This document shows positions 53,322 to 62,894 of a stretch of 64,000 nt of DNA, piece after piece (the first letter of the stretch is position 1; every line of letters begins with the position of its first letter). The stretch is taken from assembly GCF_902499115.1 (NCBI RefSeq), contig NZ_CABVPN010000009.1, forward strand, positions 124,001 to 188,000, read 5' to 3'. The position numbers and the translations under genes were made by a program. This stretch comes from Burkholderia diffusa (GTDB lineage Bacteria; Pseudomonadota; Gammaproteobacteria; Burkholderiales; Burkholderiaceae). Under the pieces are notes generated by a model, which worked only from the letters and a program-made list of their open reading frames with translations, had not been told where the DNA came from and ran no database searches.

Positions 53322-55289
53322 ATGGACAGGAAATTCGACTACGCAGGATTGCTGATCGCGGCGGGCTTCTTCGTGCTGTTCGCCGCGCAGTTGCTGATGC
53401 TGCGTCCGACGTCGACGCTGATCGCGTACAGCGATTTCCATCGGCTCGTCGCCGCGCGGCTCGTCGACGATCTCGAGATCGGATCGACGACGATCACGGG
53501 CACGCTGACGATGCCGCAGGCCGGCGCGATGCTGCCGGCGTCCGAAGTCGCGGCCCTGAAGTCGGAGGGCACGCCGCCCCGCTTCGCCACCAACCGCGTG
53601 ACCGACCCGCAGTTGATCGACACGCTGACCGCCGCCGGCATCCGCTTCCACGGCGCGTCCGACACCGGCTGGATCGCGTCGCTCGCGTCGTGGCTGGTGC
53701 CGCTCGTCGCGTTCGTGTTCATCTGGAACCTGATGCTGCGCAAGCGCGGCGGGCTGCAGGATTTCACCGGGATGGGCAAGAGCCGCGCACGCGTCTACGT
53801 GCAGCAGGAAACCGGCATCACGTTCGACGACATCGCGGGCATCGACGAAGCGAAGGCCGAGCTGCAGCAGCTCGTCGCGTTCCTGCGCGATCCGGATCGC
53901 TACCAGCGGCTCGGCGGCAAGATTCCGAAGGGCGTGCTGGTCGTCGGCGCGCCCGGCACCGGCAAGACGTTGCTCGCGCGCGCGGTGGCGGGCGAGGCGG
54001 CCGTGCCGTTCTTCTCGATCAGCGGCTCGGCGTTCGTCGAGATGTTCGTCGGCGTCGGCGCGGCGCGCGTGCGCGACCTGTTCGAGCAGGCGCAGCAGAA
54101 GGCGCCGTGCATCGTGTTCGTCGACGAGCTCGATGCGCTCGGCAAGGTGCGCGGGGTCGGCCCGATGTCGGGCAACGACGAGCGCGAGCAGACGCTGAAC
54201 CAGTTGCTCGTCGAGATGGACGGCTTCCAGGCCGGCTCCGGCGTGATCATCATGGCCGCGACCAATCGGCCGGAGATTCTCGATCCCGCTCTGCTGCGCC
54301 CGGGCCGCTTCGACCGTCACATCGCGATCGACAGGCCCGACGTGAACGGCCGCCGCCAGATCCTCGGCGTGCACGTGAAGCGCGTGAAGCTCGCGGCCGA
54401 CGTCGACCTTGGCGAACTCGCGTCGCGCACGCCGGGCTTCGTCGGCGCCGATCTCGCGAACGTCGTCAACGAGGCCGCGCTGCATGCGGCGGAACTCGGC
54501 AAGCCGGCGATCGGAATGGACGACTTCGACGAGGCGATCGATCGCGCGCTGACGGGCCTCGAGCGCAAGAGCCGCGTGATGAACGCACAGGAGAAGCTGA
54601 CGATCGCTTATCACGAAGCCGGCCATGCGCTCGTCGCGGAAAGCCGCGCGCATTGCGATCCGGTAAAGAAGGTGTCGATCATTCCGCGCGGCGTGGCCGC
54701 GCTCGGCTATACGCAGCAGGTGCCGACCGAGGATCGCTACGTCCTGCGCCGCAGCGAGCTGCTCGATCGGATCGACGCGCTGCTCGGCGGGCGCGTCGCG
54801 GAAGAACTCGTATTCGGCGACGTGTCGACGGGCGCGCAGAACGATCTCGAGCGCGCGACCGCGATGGCGCGCCACATGGTCATGCAGTACGGGATGAGCG
54901 AGCGGATCGGGCTGGTGAGCTTCGACGACGGCGATGCGCGCACCGGCATGCCGGGTGCATGGCATTCGGGCGAGGGGCGCTGCAGCGAGCACACCGCACG
55001 GATGATCGACGACGAGGTGCATACGCTGCTGACCGATGCGCATGCGCGCGTCGCGTCGACGCTCGGAGAACGTCGCGATGCGCTCGAGCGGATCGCACGA
55101 CGGCTGCTTGCGTGCGAGGTGCTCGAACGCGATGCGTTGCAGGCGCTGATCGACGGGCGCGAGGCGCCTGGTGCCGTGCCATCCACGACCGATCCCGGGC
55201 CTTGCGCGGGCGCGAATACGCCGGAGCAGGCGTCCGCGATCGAGCGCGATTTCGTCGCATACGGGCCGCCGCGCGAACCCGAACGCTGA
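53322..55289 (+). CDS. ftsH: ATP-dependent zinc metalloprotease FtsH (paralogue)
   Basis: The 655-residue AAA protease has two membrane helices (about 7-27 and 118-138), Walker A GAPGTGKT (209-216), Walker B IVFVDEL (264-270) and the zinc site HEAGH (431-435). The GFVGADLANVVNEAALHA lid and arginine-finger regions are present. The periplasmic loop and C-terminal tail diverge from the main housekeeping FtsH, so this is a second, accessory copy. A GTG 21 nt upstream could be the start; ATG is preferred because the N-terminal helix then follows at once. It is a lone gene. Confidence 0.9.
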   Translation: MDRKFDYAGLLIAAGFFVLFAAQLLMLRPTSTLIAYSDFHRLVAARLVDDLEIGSTTITGTLTMPQAGAMLPASEVAALKSEGTPPRFATNRVTDPQLIDTLTAAGIRFHGASDTGWIASLASWLVPLVAFVFIWNLMLRKRGGLQDFTGMGKSRARVYVQQETGITFDDIAGIDEAKAELQQLVAFLRDPDRYQRLGGKIPKGVLVVGAPGTGKTLLARAVAGEAAVPFFSISGSAFVEMFVGVGAARVRDLFEQAQQKAPCIVFVDELDALGKVRGVGPMSGNDEREQTLNQLLVEMDGFQAGSGVIIMAATNRPEILDPALLRPGRFDRHIAIDRPDVNGRRQILGVHVKRVKLAADVDLGELASRTPGFVGADLANVVNEAALHAAELGKPAIGMDDFDEAIDRALTGLERKSRVMNAQEKLTIAYHEAGHALVAESRAHCDPVKKVSIIPRGVAALGYTQQVPTEDRYVLRRSELLDRIDALLGGRVAEELVFGDVSTGAQNDLERATAMARHMVMQYGMSERIGLVSFDDGDARTGMPGAWHSGEGRCSEHTARMIDDEVHTLLTDAHARVASTLGERRDALERIARRLLACEVLERDALQALIDGREAPGAVPSTTDPGPCAGANTPEQASAIERDFVAYGPPREPER

Positions 55290-55322
55290 AGCACGAGCCT
55301 GTCGCCGGCAGGACGCGGCGCG

Positions 55323-56729
55323 TCAGGACTCGGTCGCGGCGGCGACTTCCGCCGCTTCGGCGAGCGCGTCGAGAAAGCGCGTGCGCCACCAGTGCACGTC
55401 GGTCTTGCGCACGATCGCCATCAGCGCGTCGTGGCGCTGGCGGCGTTCGTCGAGCGGCATCGTGAGCGCGCGCTGGATCGCCTGCGCGGTGCCTTGCGTG
55501 TCGTACGGATTGACGAGCAGCGCGGGCTTCAACTGCTCGGCCGCGCCCGCGAAACGCGACAGCACGAGCACGCCCGGATCGGCCTCGTCCTGCGCGGCGA
55601 GAAACTCCTTCGCGACCAGGTTCATGCCATCGCGCAGCGGCGTGACGAGCGCGACGCGGCTCGCGCGGTAGAGGCCCGGCAAGCGCTTGCGCGCGACCGT
55701 GCGGTGGATGTAGCGCATCGGCATCCACTCGAGTTCGCCGTAATCGCCGTTGATCGCGCCGCACAGGCTGTCCATCTCGCGCCGCAGGTCGTCGTACGCG
55801 CCGAGATCCTCGCGGCTTGGTGCGGCGATCTGGATCAGCGTCGCGCGGTCGCGGTTCTCCGGATATTGTTCGAGCAACTGGCGGAACGCGTGCACGCGCT
55901 GCGGCAGCCCCTTCGTGTAGTCGAGCCGGTCGACGCCGACGAGCAACTGGCGACGCGAATACTCGTCGCGCATCCGCTCGAACATGTCGATGCCGTCGCG
56001 GTTCTCCGCGAGCGCTGCGAATTCGTCGACGTTGATGCCGATCGGGAACGCACCGGCCGACAGCGTGCGGCCGAACGCGTGCAGGCGGCCGTCCGGTAGC
56101 CGCGCGGCGCCGGCTTCCGCCTCGACGTAGTGCTCGAAGTGAAGGAGATCCGATTCGGTCTGGAAGCCGACGAGATCGTAGGCGAACAGCGAGCGCATCA
56201 GCCACTCGTGCTCCGGGATCGCGGCCATGATCGGCGGCGGCGGCATCGGAATGTGCAGGAAGAAGCCGATCGGATTCCTGCAGCCCATCGCACGCAGTTC
56301 GGCGGCGAGCGGAATCAGCTGGTAATCGTGGACCCAGACGACGTCGTCGGGGCGCAGCAGCGTGCTCAGCTTGCGCGCGAACAACTGGTTCACACGCCGG
56401 TAGCCGTCCGCGAAGCGGCGGTCGAACTGCGCGAGATCGAGGCGGTAGTGGAACACCGGCCACAGCACGTTGTTCGAGTATCCGAGGTAATACGCGTCGT
56501 AATCCTGCGGATCGAGATCGATCGTCGCGAGCTGGATGCCGCCGACGTTCTGGATCTGCACGTCGTCGCCGTGCGCGGGGCGTTCGCCGTCGCCGCGCAG
56601 CCTGCCGCTCCACCCGAACCAGACGCCGCCCGATTCCTGCAGGCTGTCTTTCACGGCCACGGCAAGCCCGCCTGCCGCGGCTTTACGGGGATCTGCAATG
56701 CGATTGGATACGACGACGAGTCGGCTCAC
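55323..56729 (-). CDS. otsA: Trehalose-6-phosphate synthase
   Basis: The 468-residue GT20 enzyme makes trehalose-6-phosphate from UDP-glucose and glucose-6-phosphate. The SNRIADPRKAAAGGLAVAV start carries the UDP-glucose loop (Gly20, Gly21); HDYQLIPLA, VDRLDYTKGLPQR and RDGMNLVAKEF are the active-site motifs. The acceptor motif reads HIPMPPPPI. It starts at a GTG with AGGAGAG 6 nt before it, giving VSRLVVVSNR. No otsB (phosphatase) gene is in the window. Trehalose protects against osmotic, cold and drying stress. Confidence 0.95.
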   Translation of the reverse strand: MSRLVVVSNRIADPRKAAAGGLAVAVKDSLQESGGVWFGWSGRLRGDGERPAHGDDVQIQNVGGIQLATIDLDPQDYDAYYLGYSNNVLWPVFHYRLDLAQFDRRFADGYRRVNQLFARKLSTLLRPDDVVWVHDYQLIPLAAELRAMGCRNPIGFFLHIPMPPPPIMAAIPEHEWLMRSLFAYDLVGFQTESDLLHFEHYVEAEAGAARLPDGRLHAFGRTLSAGAFPIGINVDEFAALAENRDGIDMFERMRDEYSRRQLLVGVDRLDYTKGLPQRVHAFRQLLEQYPENRDRATLIQIAAPSREDLGAYDDLRREMDSLCGAINGDYGELEWMPMRYIHRTVARKRLPGLYRASRVALVTPLRDGMNLVAKEFLAAQDEADPGVLVLSRFAGAAEQLKPALLVNPYDTQGTAQAIQRALTMPLDERRQRHDALMAIVRKTDVHWWRTRFLDALAEAAEVAAATES

Positions 56730-57256
56730 CAGCTCTCCTGCGAATGGTTGGGGAAGGTTCGTGCGGCCAGGGCGCGAGGCGGACGCCGCCATCGACGCGT
56801 GGCGCGATGGGGCCGCGATACGAGCGGACGGGAATCAGGGAACGCGATTCGCCGTTCGAACGTGGAGTGCTTTTTTTAGGATACTCGTCATTCGCATGAT
56901 TTAAAAGTGCATGACCGCGCTCGGCGAATTCGCAGGCGGTTCAACACTTGCCGTTTCGCGTGCAGGGCGGGCGGGACCGGAAATTGCGCGGCAGCGTGTG
57001 CAACGGGAGGCGGCGATCCTGGAGAAAGGGGATCGTGGACGTACGGGCCCGATCGTATTCCGTGTCGATCGAAATTGCTTCGATCGATCGCGATGTGCGT
57101 GGTCGACGCGGCGAGGATGCGTGCCGCGGACACATGGAGCGTGCCGCGCGACGCCCGGCGTTTCAGGTTCGCACGAGCGTGACGACCGTCGCACGCAGGC
57201 GGTGGCGATGCGCAGACGGGCCGTGTTCCGTGCGACGCGTTACGCGTGACACCACG
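56730..57256. other. Intergenic region upstream of otsA
   Basis: The 527-nt gap between the otsA start and the chemoreceptor stop holds a T-rich patch near 56873 (TTTTTTTAGGATACTCG on the + strand) and no gene-like frame with sensible bias. It presumably contains the otsA promoter. Confidence 0.5.
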
Positions 57257-58894
57257 TTATGCGGCAGCTGCCTGCCAGTGCGACGCGCTGTCGTCTGCTT
57301 GCGCGCGCGCGTGTGCCGACGCTGCATGTTCGCCGGCCGGCATCCGGAACGCGGACACCGTCTCCGACAGATCGCGGCCCTGCGCCTCGAGCGATTTCGA
57401 CGCGGCCGCAGCCTGTTCGACGAGTGCCGCGTTCTGCTGCGTCGTCTCGTCCATCTGCGTGATCGTCAGGTTCACCTGGTCGATGCCGCGGCTCTGTTCG
57501 GCCGATGCGGCCGCGATTTCACCCATGATGTCGGTGACGCGCGCGACGGCTCGCGTCAAGTCCGACATCGTCTTGCCGGCTTCGCCCGCGAGCGCCGAGC
57601 CGTCCTGGATCGTCTGTACCGATGCCGAGATCAGCTCCTTGATTTCCTTCGCCGCGGTGGACGAACGTTGCGCGAGGCTGCGCACCTCGCTCGCGACGAC
57701 CGCGAAGCCGCGGCCCTGTTCGCCCGCGCGTGCCGCCTCGACTGCCGCGTTCAGCGCGAGGATGTTGGTCTGGAATGCGATGCCTTCGATGATCCCGGTG
57801 ATGTCCGCAATTTTCGACGAGCTGTTGCCGATCTCCGTCATCGTATCGACCACGCGGCCGACCACCGCGCTGCCGCGCAGCGCGACGTCCGACGCATTCG
57901 CGGCGAGCGTGCTCGCCTGCTGCGCGTTCTCCGCGTTCAGGCGCACCGTCGACGTGAATTGCTCCATCGTCGCGGCGGTCTCCTGCAGCGATGCGGCCTG
58001 TTCCTCGGTGCGCTGGCTCAGGTCGAGATTGCCCGATGCGATCTCGCCTACCGCATGCGCGATGCTGTTCGACGAATCGCGCACGCGACCGACGATGTCG
58101 ATCAGCCGCGCATTCATCGTGCGCAGCGCGTCGAGCAGGTCGCGCGTCTCGTCGTTGCCGCTCACGCTGATACGGCTGCCGAGATCGCCATTGGCCACCG
58201 TGCGCGCGACGTCGACTGCCGCGACGATCGGTGCGGTGATCCTGCGCGTCAGCCACAGGCCGCCGCCAACCGCCACCGCGATCGCGATTGCGCAGATGGC
58301 CAGCAGCAAGTTGCGCTCGAGCGCGTAGCGATCCGAGAATGCCTGCGCGATCGCGACTTCACGCTCGTGCGTATAGGTTGCGTACGCATCGGTTGCGCGA
58401 ACCAGTTGCGCAAGCAACGGACGGCAGCGATTGTCGATATCGGCGGTTGCCTCGTCCTTCTTGCCGGCCTGCGCGAGCCCGACGATATTCAGCGCGACGG
58501 GCCCGTAGCTCGCTTCGACGCGCACGATCTCGGCGACCAGTTCGCGCGCGCGGTCGGTCGTGTCGGTCGCATTCGCCATCATGTCCTTCAGCTTCGCGAG
58601 ACGGTCCTGCACGTCCTTGTGCGCCTGCTGCACTTCGGCCAGTTCGAGCTGGATGTCGGACGGCGTGGTCACGAGCACCAGGTTGCGCGCGGCGATCGCG
58701 CGCCGGTCGACCGCCGTACGGATTTGCGCGGACAGGTTTGCGCGCGCATTGACGCCGTTCATGTACCGGGAAAACTCGTCGTTCGTATCGGACAGCGCTT
58801 TCAGCGCCATGCCCGACACGGCCACGACGACCACGGCGAGCAAACCGAAGCCGCCAAGCAGTTTTGCCTTGATCGTTATTCTGGCGATTTTCAC
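57257..58894 (-). CDS. Methyl-accepting chemotaxis protein
   Basis: The 545-residue receptor has two membrane helices (about 11-33 and 195-215) around a periplasmic ligand region of about 160 residues, a HAMP domain (RRITAPIVAAVDVARTVANGDL), then a long coiled-coil signalling domain. The tip hairpin, EGIAFQTNILALNAAVEAARAGEQGRGFAVVASEVRSLAQRSS, is the standard CheA/CheW-binding region. The C-terminus lacks an obvious methylation-enzyme pentapeptide. The ligand is unknown. Confidence 0.93.
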   Translation of the reverse strand: MKIARITIKAKLLGGFGLLAVVVVAVSGMALKALSDTNDEFSRYMNGVNARANLSAQIRTAVDRRAIAARNLVLVTTPSDIQLELAEVQQAHKDVQDRLAKLKDMMANATDTTDRARELVAEIVRVEASYGPVALNIVGLAQAGKKDEATADIDNRCRPLLAQLVRATDAYATYTHEREVAIAQAFSDRYALERNLLLAICAIAIAVAVGGGLWLTRRITAPIVAAVDVARTVANGDLGSRISVSGNDETRDLLDALRTMNARLIDIVGRVRDSSNSIAHAVGEIASGNLDLSQRTEEQAASLQETAATMEQFTSTVRLNAENAQQASTLAANASDVALRGSAVVGRVVDTMTEIGNSSSKIADITGIIEGIAFQTNILALNAAVEAARAGEQGRGFAVVASEVRSLAQRSSTAAKEIKELISASVQTIQDGSALAGEAGKTMSDLTRAVARVTDIMGEIAAASAEQSRGIDQVNLTITQMDETTQQNAALVEQAAAASKSLEAQGRDLSETVSAFRMPAGEHAASAHARAQADDSASHWQAAAA

Positions 58895-59305
58895 GATGTG
58901 CCTCTGTGCGAGTGGTTGACGATGGGAATTTGTTGTTCGACCGCGTGCAGGCCCGTGCCGTCATTAACGGGAATTCCGGATATTTCTTTACCCATCGAAA
59001 ACCCTGATATTTATTATTTTTTCACTGGAAACCCCGCCGGTTGGGCTTTCTCGATCCGGAGAAAGGCTCAGGAATCGCCAATGATCGTCGCGTTCATACG
59101 CGGACATGAAAATCGACTTTTACCGAAAGTTAATACGTTCTGGTCGGTTTCTCAAATCGCCAGATTGGTATGTTCCTTGATTTACGGGTGAATCGCGCAT
59201 TTGCGTTCGGACGCTCGGGAACGCCCGATTTGGCCCTGTAAAAGAGGCTAAGAATGCGCGCCCGTTCGACCCGGCCCGCGGCCGGCGCCGCGGGCCGTCC
59301 GGCGA
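58895..59305. other. AT-richer intergenic region with a hairpin at its end
   Basis: The stretch is AT-richer than its surroundings around 58990-59180 and serves as promoter region for the chemoreceptor. Near its end, GGCCCGCGG (59273-59281) pairs with CCGCGGGCC (59288-59296); it lies just after the stop of the ZnuD-like gene and may terminate it. No gene is seen. Confidence 0.5.
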
Positions 59306-61384
59306 TCAGAACGTCGTGCGCAGGCCGGCCATCATGCTGCGGCCGCCTTGCGGTGCGAAGCCGCGCACGACCGAGGTCGCATAGCGGATCTCCTGGTTCG
59401 TCAGGTTGTCGCCGCGCAGGTACGCGAGCCAGTGCGTCGCGCCGACACGGAACTTGTACGTGAGCATCACGCCGAGCGACGTGTAGCCGTCGGTCGGAAC
59501 ATCGTTGTCGGGCACGCGGTGCTGCGACCACGCGTGCGTGACCTGCGCGCGCGCACCGAACGGGCCGTAGCCATAGTCGGCCGCGAGCGTCGCGCGCAGC
59601 GGCGCGATGCGCGGCAGCGGCTGGCCGGTGTCGACGTTGCGTGCATGCGTGTAGTCGGCGGTCAGTTCCAGGTCGACCGTGTGACCGCGCCGCGAGAACG
59701 CGCGCCACTTGCCATCGAGTTCGACGCCGTAGAACTCGGCGCGCACGCCGCGATAGATGGCTTCGTCGAGCGTATCGCCGGCGCCGGGCGCGACCGGTTC
59801 GCCGTCGTCGTTCACGAGGCGGCCCGTGTTGTACTCGGTCAGGTAGTTGGAAAAGCGGTTGTAGAACACGCCGACGCTGCCGCGGTTCGGGCCGCTCGCA
59901 TAGCGTAGCGACAGGTCGGTCGACACGGCCTTTTCCTTCGACGCTTTCGGGTTGCCGATCAGGAACTGGCCGGTCGCGTCGTGCGGGCCGTTCGAGTACA
60001 ACTCGTAGAAGGTCGGCGCGCGTTCGGTGTACGCGACGTTTGCCGCGACCGACCACACGGGCGTCAGCGAGAACAGCGCGCCGGCCGATACGCTGCCGGC
60101 ATTGAAGTCGCGCGGCTGCGCGACCGCGAATTTCTCGATGCCGGCCGGATCGGGATCGATCTTCACATGCTCGAAGCGCCCGCCGAGGGTCAGCTTCAGC
60201 GCGGGGACGACCTGCCATTCCTCGAGACCGAACAGCGCGACACTGTTCGTTCGCGTGGACGGCACGAGCATTTCGTCGCCGAGCGCCGAGAACGTGTTCT
60301 GGCCGAACTGAACACCGATCGCGCCTTCGAACGGGCCGATCCTGCGATGCCGCGCCTCGATGCGCGCCTCGTAGCCGCGGTTGCGGAAGGTGGTGGCCGT
60401 CTCGCCGTTGTCGACTTCCTTGTGGCGATAGTCGGTGTACGCGAAGTCGAACTTCAGCGTCGTGAACGGGCCGCTCAGGTTGCGCACCTCGGACGCGAGC
60501 GCGAGGCGCTCCTGGCGCATCCGCAAGCGCACGTCGTCCTCGGCGACGGAGCCGTAGTTCGACTCGTAGCCGCTGTACGACAGGCCCGCGAAGCCATCGG
60601 CCCACGTGTACGACGCGCCGAGCGCGCCGCCATGCACGCGGCCGTCGCTATTTGGCACGCTGCCGTACGGTTGCGGCGTGTCGGGGCCGTCGATCGCCCG
60701 TTGCTGGCTGCTGCGCGCGTAGCCGGGAATCCGCAGCTTGCTCGTTTCCCGGTCGAATGCGTCGACATGGAACGCAAAGCGGCCGTTGCCGCCTTCGACC
60801 TGCGCGGCGCCCGCGCGCACCGAATTGGCGCCACCGTAGCGCGCGTCGAGCGCGCCCGTCACGCCTTCGATCGCCTCTCGCGGAATCCGGTTGTCGATCG
60901 TGTTGACGACCCCGCCGACCGCGTTGCCGCCGTACAGCAGCGCGGCCGGCCCGCGCACGATCTCGACGCGTTCGATCGACAGCGGATCCTGCGGCACTGC
61001 GTGGTCGTACGACAGCGACGACGCGTCGTAGGCGGCGACGCCATTCTGCAGCAGGCGGATCCGGTCGCCGTCCATCCCGCGGATGATCGGGCGGCCGACC
61101 ATCGGCCCGTAGGTGGTGGTCGATACGCCGGGCAGGCCGTCGAGCGTTTCGCCGAGCGAATCGGCCTGGCGGCGCGTCAGCGCGTCGCCGGACAGTTGCA
61201 CGGTCGGCGAGATCAGCTCGGTGTCGCCGAGCGGGTTCGCGGTCACGAAAATCGGCGCGAGCGGCGTGGTGTGCGTCGGCGTCGACGAGGCGGGCGTATC
61301 GGCCTGTGCGTGCGCGACGGCGGCGAACAGCATCAGCGAAACGGGCGGTAGCGGGCGAAGCGGTAGACGAGGGAGGTCGCGCAT
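59306..61384 (-). CDS. TonB-dependent receptor, ZnuD-like
   Basis: The 692-residue receptor has a signal peptide (to about residue 26, VAHAQ), plug (TANPLGDTELISPTVQLSGDALTRRQADSLGETLDGLPGV; GRPIIRGMDGDRIRLLQNGV; VEIVRGPAALLYGGNAVGGVVNTIDNRIP) and a barrel ending AGLRTTF. The plug strings match zinc-piracy receptors ZnuD of Neisseria and Acinetobacter. The ATG (MRDLPRLPLRP) is taken because upstream codons give no signal peptide. A Zur-box-like palindrome lies about 170 nt upstream, shared with the divergent zinc alcohol dehydrogenase. Heme or other metal uptake cannot be excluded. Confidence 0.88.
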   Translation of the reverse strand: MRDLPRLPLRPLPPVSLMLFAAVAHAQADTPASSTPTHTTPLAPIFVTANPLGDTELISPTVQLSGDALTRRQADSLGETLDGLPGVSTTTYGPMVGRPIIRGMDGDRIRLLQNGVAAYDASSLSYDHAVPQDPLSIERVEIVRGPAALLYGGNAVGGVVNTIDNRIPREAIEGVTGALDARYGGANSVRAGAAQVEGGNGRFAFHVDAFDRETSKLRIPGYARSSQQRAIDGPDTPQPYGSVPNSDGRVHGGALGASYTWADGFAGLSYSGYESNYGSVAEDDVRLRMRQERLALASEVRNLSGPFTTLKFDFAYTDYRHKEVDNGETATTFRNRGYEARIEARHRRIGPFEGAIGVQFGQNTFSALGDEMLVPSTRTNSVALFGLEEWQVVPALKLTLGGRFEHVKIDPDPAGIEKFAVAQPRDFNAGSVSAGALFSLTPVWSVAANVAYTERAPTFYELYSNGPHDATGQFLIGNPKASKEKAVSTDLSLRYASGPNRGSVGVFYNRFSNYLTEYNTGRLVNDDGEPVAPGAGDTLDEAIYRGVRAEFYGVELDGKWRAFSRRGHTVDLELTADYTHARNVDTGQPLPRIAPLRATLAADYGYGPFGARAQVTHAWSQHRVPDNDVPTDGYTSLGVMLTYKFRVGATHWLAYLRGDNLTNQEIRYATSVVRGFAPQGGRSMMAGLRTTF

Positions 61385-61552
61385 GGTCGGTGAATCGGTT
61401 GGAATGGGTTGGAATCGGATCGGGAAACGAGACATGCGGGTCATTACTTGATACGATATATTGTTGCGTCTGCGACGCGCAGTGACCCTTTTGGATATGA
61501 CTCGGCGTAACCCGGCCACCCGGGCGGAACGGCTTCAGATGGACGAGTTCGC

Positions 61553-61575
61553 GAAATGATATGTTATATCATTAC
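61553..61575. promoter_or_regulatory. Zur-box-like palindrome between the ZnuD-like and adhA genes
   Basis: GAAATGATATGTTATATCATTAC has 8-bp arms (AATGATAT/ATATCATT) around GTT and matches the known Zur consensus in most positions. It lies about 170 nt from the receptor start and 227 nt from the adhA start. The gap contains a weaker similar stretch near 61450-61466. Confidence 0.6.
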
Positions 61576-61801
61576 AAATTCCAAGCGAAACGGCGGTAGC
61601 CCACAGGGTCTCCGACAACCTGCCGAAATGGCCGAGAACGCAGCGGCGGGACGTTCAAACCGGCACCGGCGGCGCAAGCAACCATGTCTCGCGATGAATG
61701 CGCCGCCGGCGCGCACGATTTCTGCCCCGTTGATGCGCATCAATGCGTTCCGGTTTCGAGCCCGGATACTGGCGCGGTCATCGACCAGACAGGAGCGACG
61801 C

Positions 61802-62830
61802 ATGACTCAAACCATGAAAGCGGCGGTGGTGCACGCGTTCGGCGAACCGTTGCGCATCGAGGAAGTGCCGATCCCGATGCCGGGCCCTGGCCAGATCCTC
61901 GTCAACATCAAGGCGACGGGTGTCTGCCATACGGACCTGCACGCAGCCGACGGCGACTGGCCCGTGAAGCCGACGCTGCCGTTCATTCCCGGACACGAAG
62001 GCGTGGGCGTCGTCGCGGCGGTCGGCGCGGGCGTCACGCACGTGCGCGAGGGCGACCGCGTCGGCGTGCCGTGGCTCTACACGGCGTGCGGCCACTGCGA
62101 GTACTGCCACACCGGCTGGGAAACCCTTTGCCACGGGCAGCAGAACACCGGCTATTCGGTGAACGGCAGCTACGCGGAATACGTGCTGGCCGATCCCGAC
62201 TACGTCGGCCATCTGCCCGAGCAGGTCGCGTTCGACGAGATCGCGCCGATCCTGTGCGCGGGCGTAACCGTCTACAAGGGGATTCGCGTCACCGACACGC
62301 GTCCGGGCCAGTGGATCGCGATTTCGGGTATCGGCGGGCTCGGCCACGTGGCCGTGCAATACGCGCGCGCGATGGGCCTGCACGTCGCGGCGATCGACGT
62401 GTCTCCGGCCAAGCTCGAACTCGCTCGCCAGCTTGGCGCACAACTGACGATCGATGCGTCGACCGACGATCCGGCGAAGGTCATCCAGAAGGAGATCGGC
62501 GGGGCGCATGGCGTGCTGGTCACGGCCGTGTCGCGCAGTGCGTTCGCGCAGGCGCTCGGGATGGTGCGGCGTGGCGGCACGGTGGCGCTCAACGGCTTGC
62601 CGCCCGGCGATTTCCCGTTGCCGATCTTCTCGACCGTGCTGAACGGCATCACGGTGCGCGGCTCGATCGTCGGCACGCGTCGCGATCTGCAGGAATCACT
62701 CGATTTCGCGGCGGACGGGCTGGTGCGCGCGCATATCCATCGTGACCGACTCGGCAACATCAACGACATATTCGCGCGGCTGCGCGAAGGGAAGGTCGAC
62801 GGCCGCATCGTGCTGACCGACATGCATTGA
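61802..62830 (+). CDS. adhA: Zinc-dependent alcohol dehydrogenase
   Basis: The 342-residue MDR enzyme has the catalytic zinc ligands Cys42 (GVCHTDLH), His65 (GHEG) and Cys152 (LCAGVT), structural zinc Cys96, Cys99, Cys102 and Cys110, and the nucleotide loop GIGGLG (176-181). It oxidises ethanol or other primary alcohols with NAD. It is divergent from the ZnuD-like receptor across the Zur-box-like site. The ATG has GGAGCGACGC before it; a long open frame further upstream is not used. A hairpin follows the stop. Confidence 0.92.
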   Translation: MTQTMKAAVVHAFGEPLRIEEVPIPMPGPGQILVNIKATGVCHTDLHAADGDWPVKPTLPFIPGHEGVGVVAAVGAGVTHVREGDRVGVPWLYTACGHCEYCHTGWETLCHGQQNTGYSVNGSYAEYVLADPDYVGHLPEQVAFDEIAPILCAGVTVYKGIRVTDTRPGQWIAISGIGGLGHVAVQYARAMGLHVAAIDVSPAKLELARQLGAQLTIDASTDDPAKVIQKEIGGAHGVLVTAVSRSAFAQALGMVRRGGTVALNGLPPGDFPLPIFSTVLNGITVRGSIVGTRRDLQESLDFAADGLVRAHIHRDRLGNINDIFARLREGKVDGRIVLTDMH

Positions 62831-62845
62831 CGCGCATTCGGGCAC

Positions 62846-62876
62846 GCTGCCGCGACGCGAGGGGCGTCGCGGCAGC
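62846..62876. terminator. Hairpin between convergent adhA and the BNR gene
   Basis: GCTGCCGCGACGC and its exact complement flank GAGGG. No T-run follows, so termination may be weak. Confidence 0.55.
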
Positions 62877-62894
62877 CCTGCGCTCACGCGTGCA

